Shown here piece after piece: positions 12,971 through 13,642 of a stretch of DNA of 13,642 nucleotides. Both the position numbers and the translations under genes were made by a program. Below the pieces are notes generated by a model. It was not told the origin of the DNA. It saw only the letters and a list, made by a program, of their open reading frames with translations, and did no database searches. The first letter of the stretch is position 1. Each line of letters opens with the position of its first letter. The DNA lies in contig JAJZFF010000178.1 of the NCBI GenBank assembly GCA_021805485.1, positions 1-13,642 on the forward strand. Direction: 5' to 3'. Source of the stretch: Pseudomonadota bacterium (GTDB lineage: Bacteria > Pseudomonadota > Alphaproteobacteria > Acetobacterales > Acetobacteraceae).

Positions 12971-13642
12971 GGCGCCGGCCGGTACCAGGCGGGCGGGCGC
13001 CCGGCGCGGAACGCGGCGGTGCCCTCATGGCCCTCGGCGGAGCCGCGCTGCATCCAGCTCTCATGCGCCAGCATCGCCATCGCCCGCTCATCGAGGGTGA
13101 GGCCGTTGGCTTCGAGGAAGGAGCGCTTGGTGACGGCGATCGCCCCCGGGGCGGAGCGCGACAGCTCGTCGAGAATCGCCTCCAGCCGGGGCTCGATCTG
13201 CTCGGCGGCGAGGACCTCGTGAACCAGGCCGATGCGCAACGCCTCCGCGGCGCCGAACCGCTCTCCGGTCAGCGCATAGCGGCGGGTATGGCGCAGCCCC
13301 ATCGCCTGCACCATGTGGGTGGAGATCGGACTCGGCGCGACGCCGACCCGCACCTCGGTCAGGCCGAACAGAGCCGCCGGCGTCGCCAGAGCGATATCGA
13401 CACAGCAGACCAGACCGATACCGCCGCCGAAACAGGCGCCATGAACCAACGCGATCGTAGGCTTGGGCAACTCGTTGAGCCGCTGCATGGCGCGCGTGGT
13501 GGCCATCGAGGCGGCGAAGGCCCGCTCGGGCGGATAGTCCGCGGCGCGGGCGAGCCAGTCGATATCGGCGCCGGCCTGGAAATGCCGCCCGGCGCCGCGG
13601 ATCACCACGGCGCGGACGGACTCGTTCGCGGCCAGGGCCCCG
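12967..13642 (-). CDS. Enoyl-CoA hydratase/isomerase family protein, LiuC-like (5' end outside window)
   Basis: Crotonase-fold protein; 224 C-terminal residues are visible and the start lies beyond the right edge. A GTG at 13608 is an internal valine, since the frame continues upstream with ALAANESVRAVVIRG, the normal first part of the fold. The oxyanion-hole region GRHFQAGADI and VHGACFGGGIGLV are present. The first catalytic glutamate of classical hydratases (GGGCEL) is replaced by glycine, while the second is retained in FGLTEVRVGVAP. The stretch FGLTEVRVGVAPSPISTHMVQAMG with RRYALTGERFGAAEALRIGLVHEV resembles methylglutaconyl-CoA hydratase (LiuC/AUH) of leucine breakdown, but no other leucine-pathway gene is visible. 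The substrate therefore remains open. It is coupled to the downstream Rid-family gene by an ATGA overlap. Confidence 0.9.
   Translation of the reverse strand, partial: GALAANESVRAVVIRGAGRHFQAGADIDWLARAADYPPERAFAASMATTRAMQRLNELPKPTIALVHGACFGGGIGLVCCVDIALATPAALFGLTEVRVGVAPSPISTHMVQAMGLRHTRRYALTGERFGAAEALRIGLVHEVLAAEQIEPRLEAILDELSRSAPGAIAVTKRSFLEANGLTLDERAMAMLAHESWMQRGSAEGHEGTAAFRAGRPPAWYRPAP

Overview
The window is a GC-rich segment, most likely from an alphaproteobacterium of the Rhodospirillales/Acetobacteraceae type. The evidence is a GcrA cell-cycle regulator (essentially restricted to Alphaproteobacteria), an aa3 cytochrome c oxidase cluster in the alphaproteobacterial order ctaC-ctaD-ctaB-coxF-(ctaG)-ctaE-DUF983-SURF1, a PmtA-like phospholipid methyltransferase and a TatA with alphaproteobacterial features. 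The lineage is an inference from gene content, not from a marker gene.

Positions 1-5607 (all minus strand, reading right to left) hold the oxidase cluster: ctaC (CuA subunit II), ctaD (heme-copper subunit I), ctaB (heme O synthase), a 50-residue CoxF-like membrane protein not previously obvious because of its size, ctaE (subunit III), a DUF983 zinc-ribbon membrane protein and the start of SURF1 (heme a insertion). The CuB chaperone gene ctaG/cox11, commonly found between coxF and ctaE, is missing. In its place are 122 bp with a 20-bp tandem duplication of the coxF 3' end and two GC-rich hairpins, one followed by a T-rich stretch.

Positions 5728-7595 (minus) carry a PmtA-like methyltransferase, an EamA/DMT transporter and a cold-shock protein. 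A promoter-like pair upstream of the cold-shock gene implies a leader of about 140 nt containing a hairpin. Positions 7858-8975 (minus) hold gcrA and tatA. The gcrA upstream region shows a plausible sigma70 promoter with a GANTC methylation site in its spacer and a near-consensus DnaA box just upstream, a layout that fits cell-cycle control.

Positions 9101-10854 (minus) hold a class III CoA-transferase overlapping by 4 bases a CHAP-domain lipoprotein. The lipoprotein signal peptide can only be completed from a CTG start. The 388-bp gap at 10855-11242 contains a strong plus-strand intrinsic terminator with no evident gene ahead of it, and 2.6 copies of a 24-bp repeat ending in a 15-bp palindrome. 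The only plus-strand genes follow: a DUF302 protein and an atypical SDR (11243-12563). They converge on a minus-strand pair, a Rid-family protein lacking the catalytic arginine and a LiuC-like enoyl-CoA hydratase that runs off the right edge.

No tRNA, rRNA, CRISPR array, insertion sequence, prophage or defence system was recognised. The window is largely ordinary core genome; the points of interest are regulatory DNA, small genes and non-standard residues.
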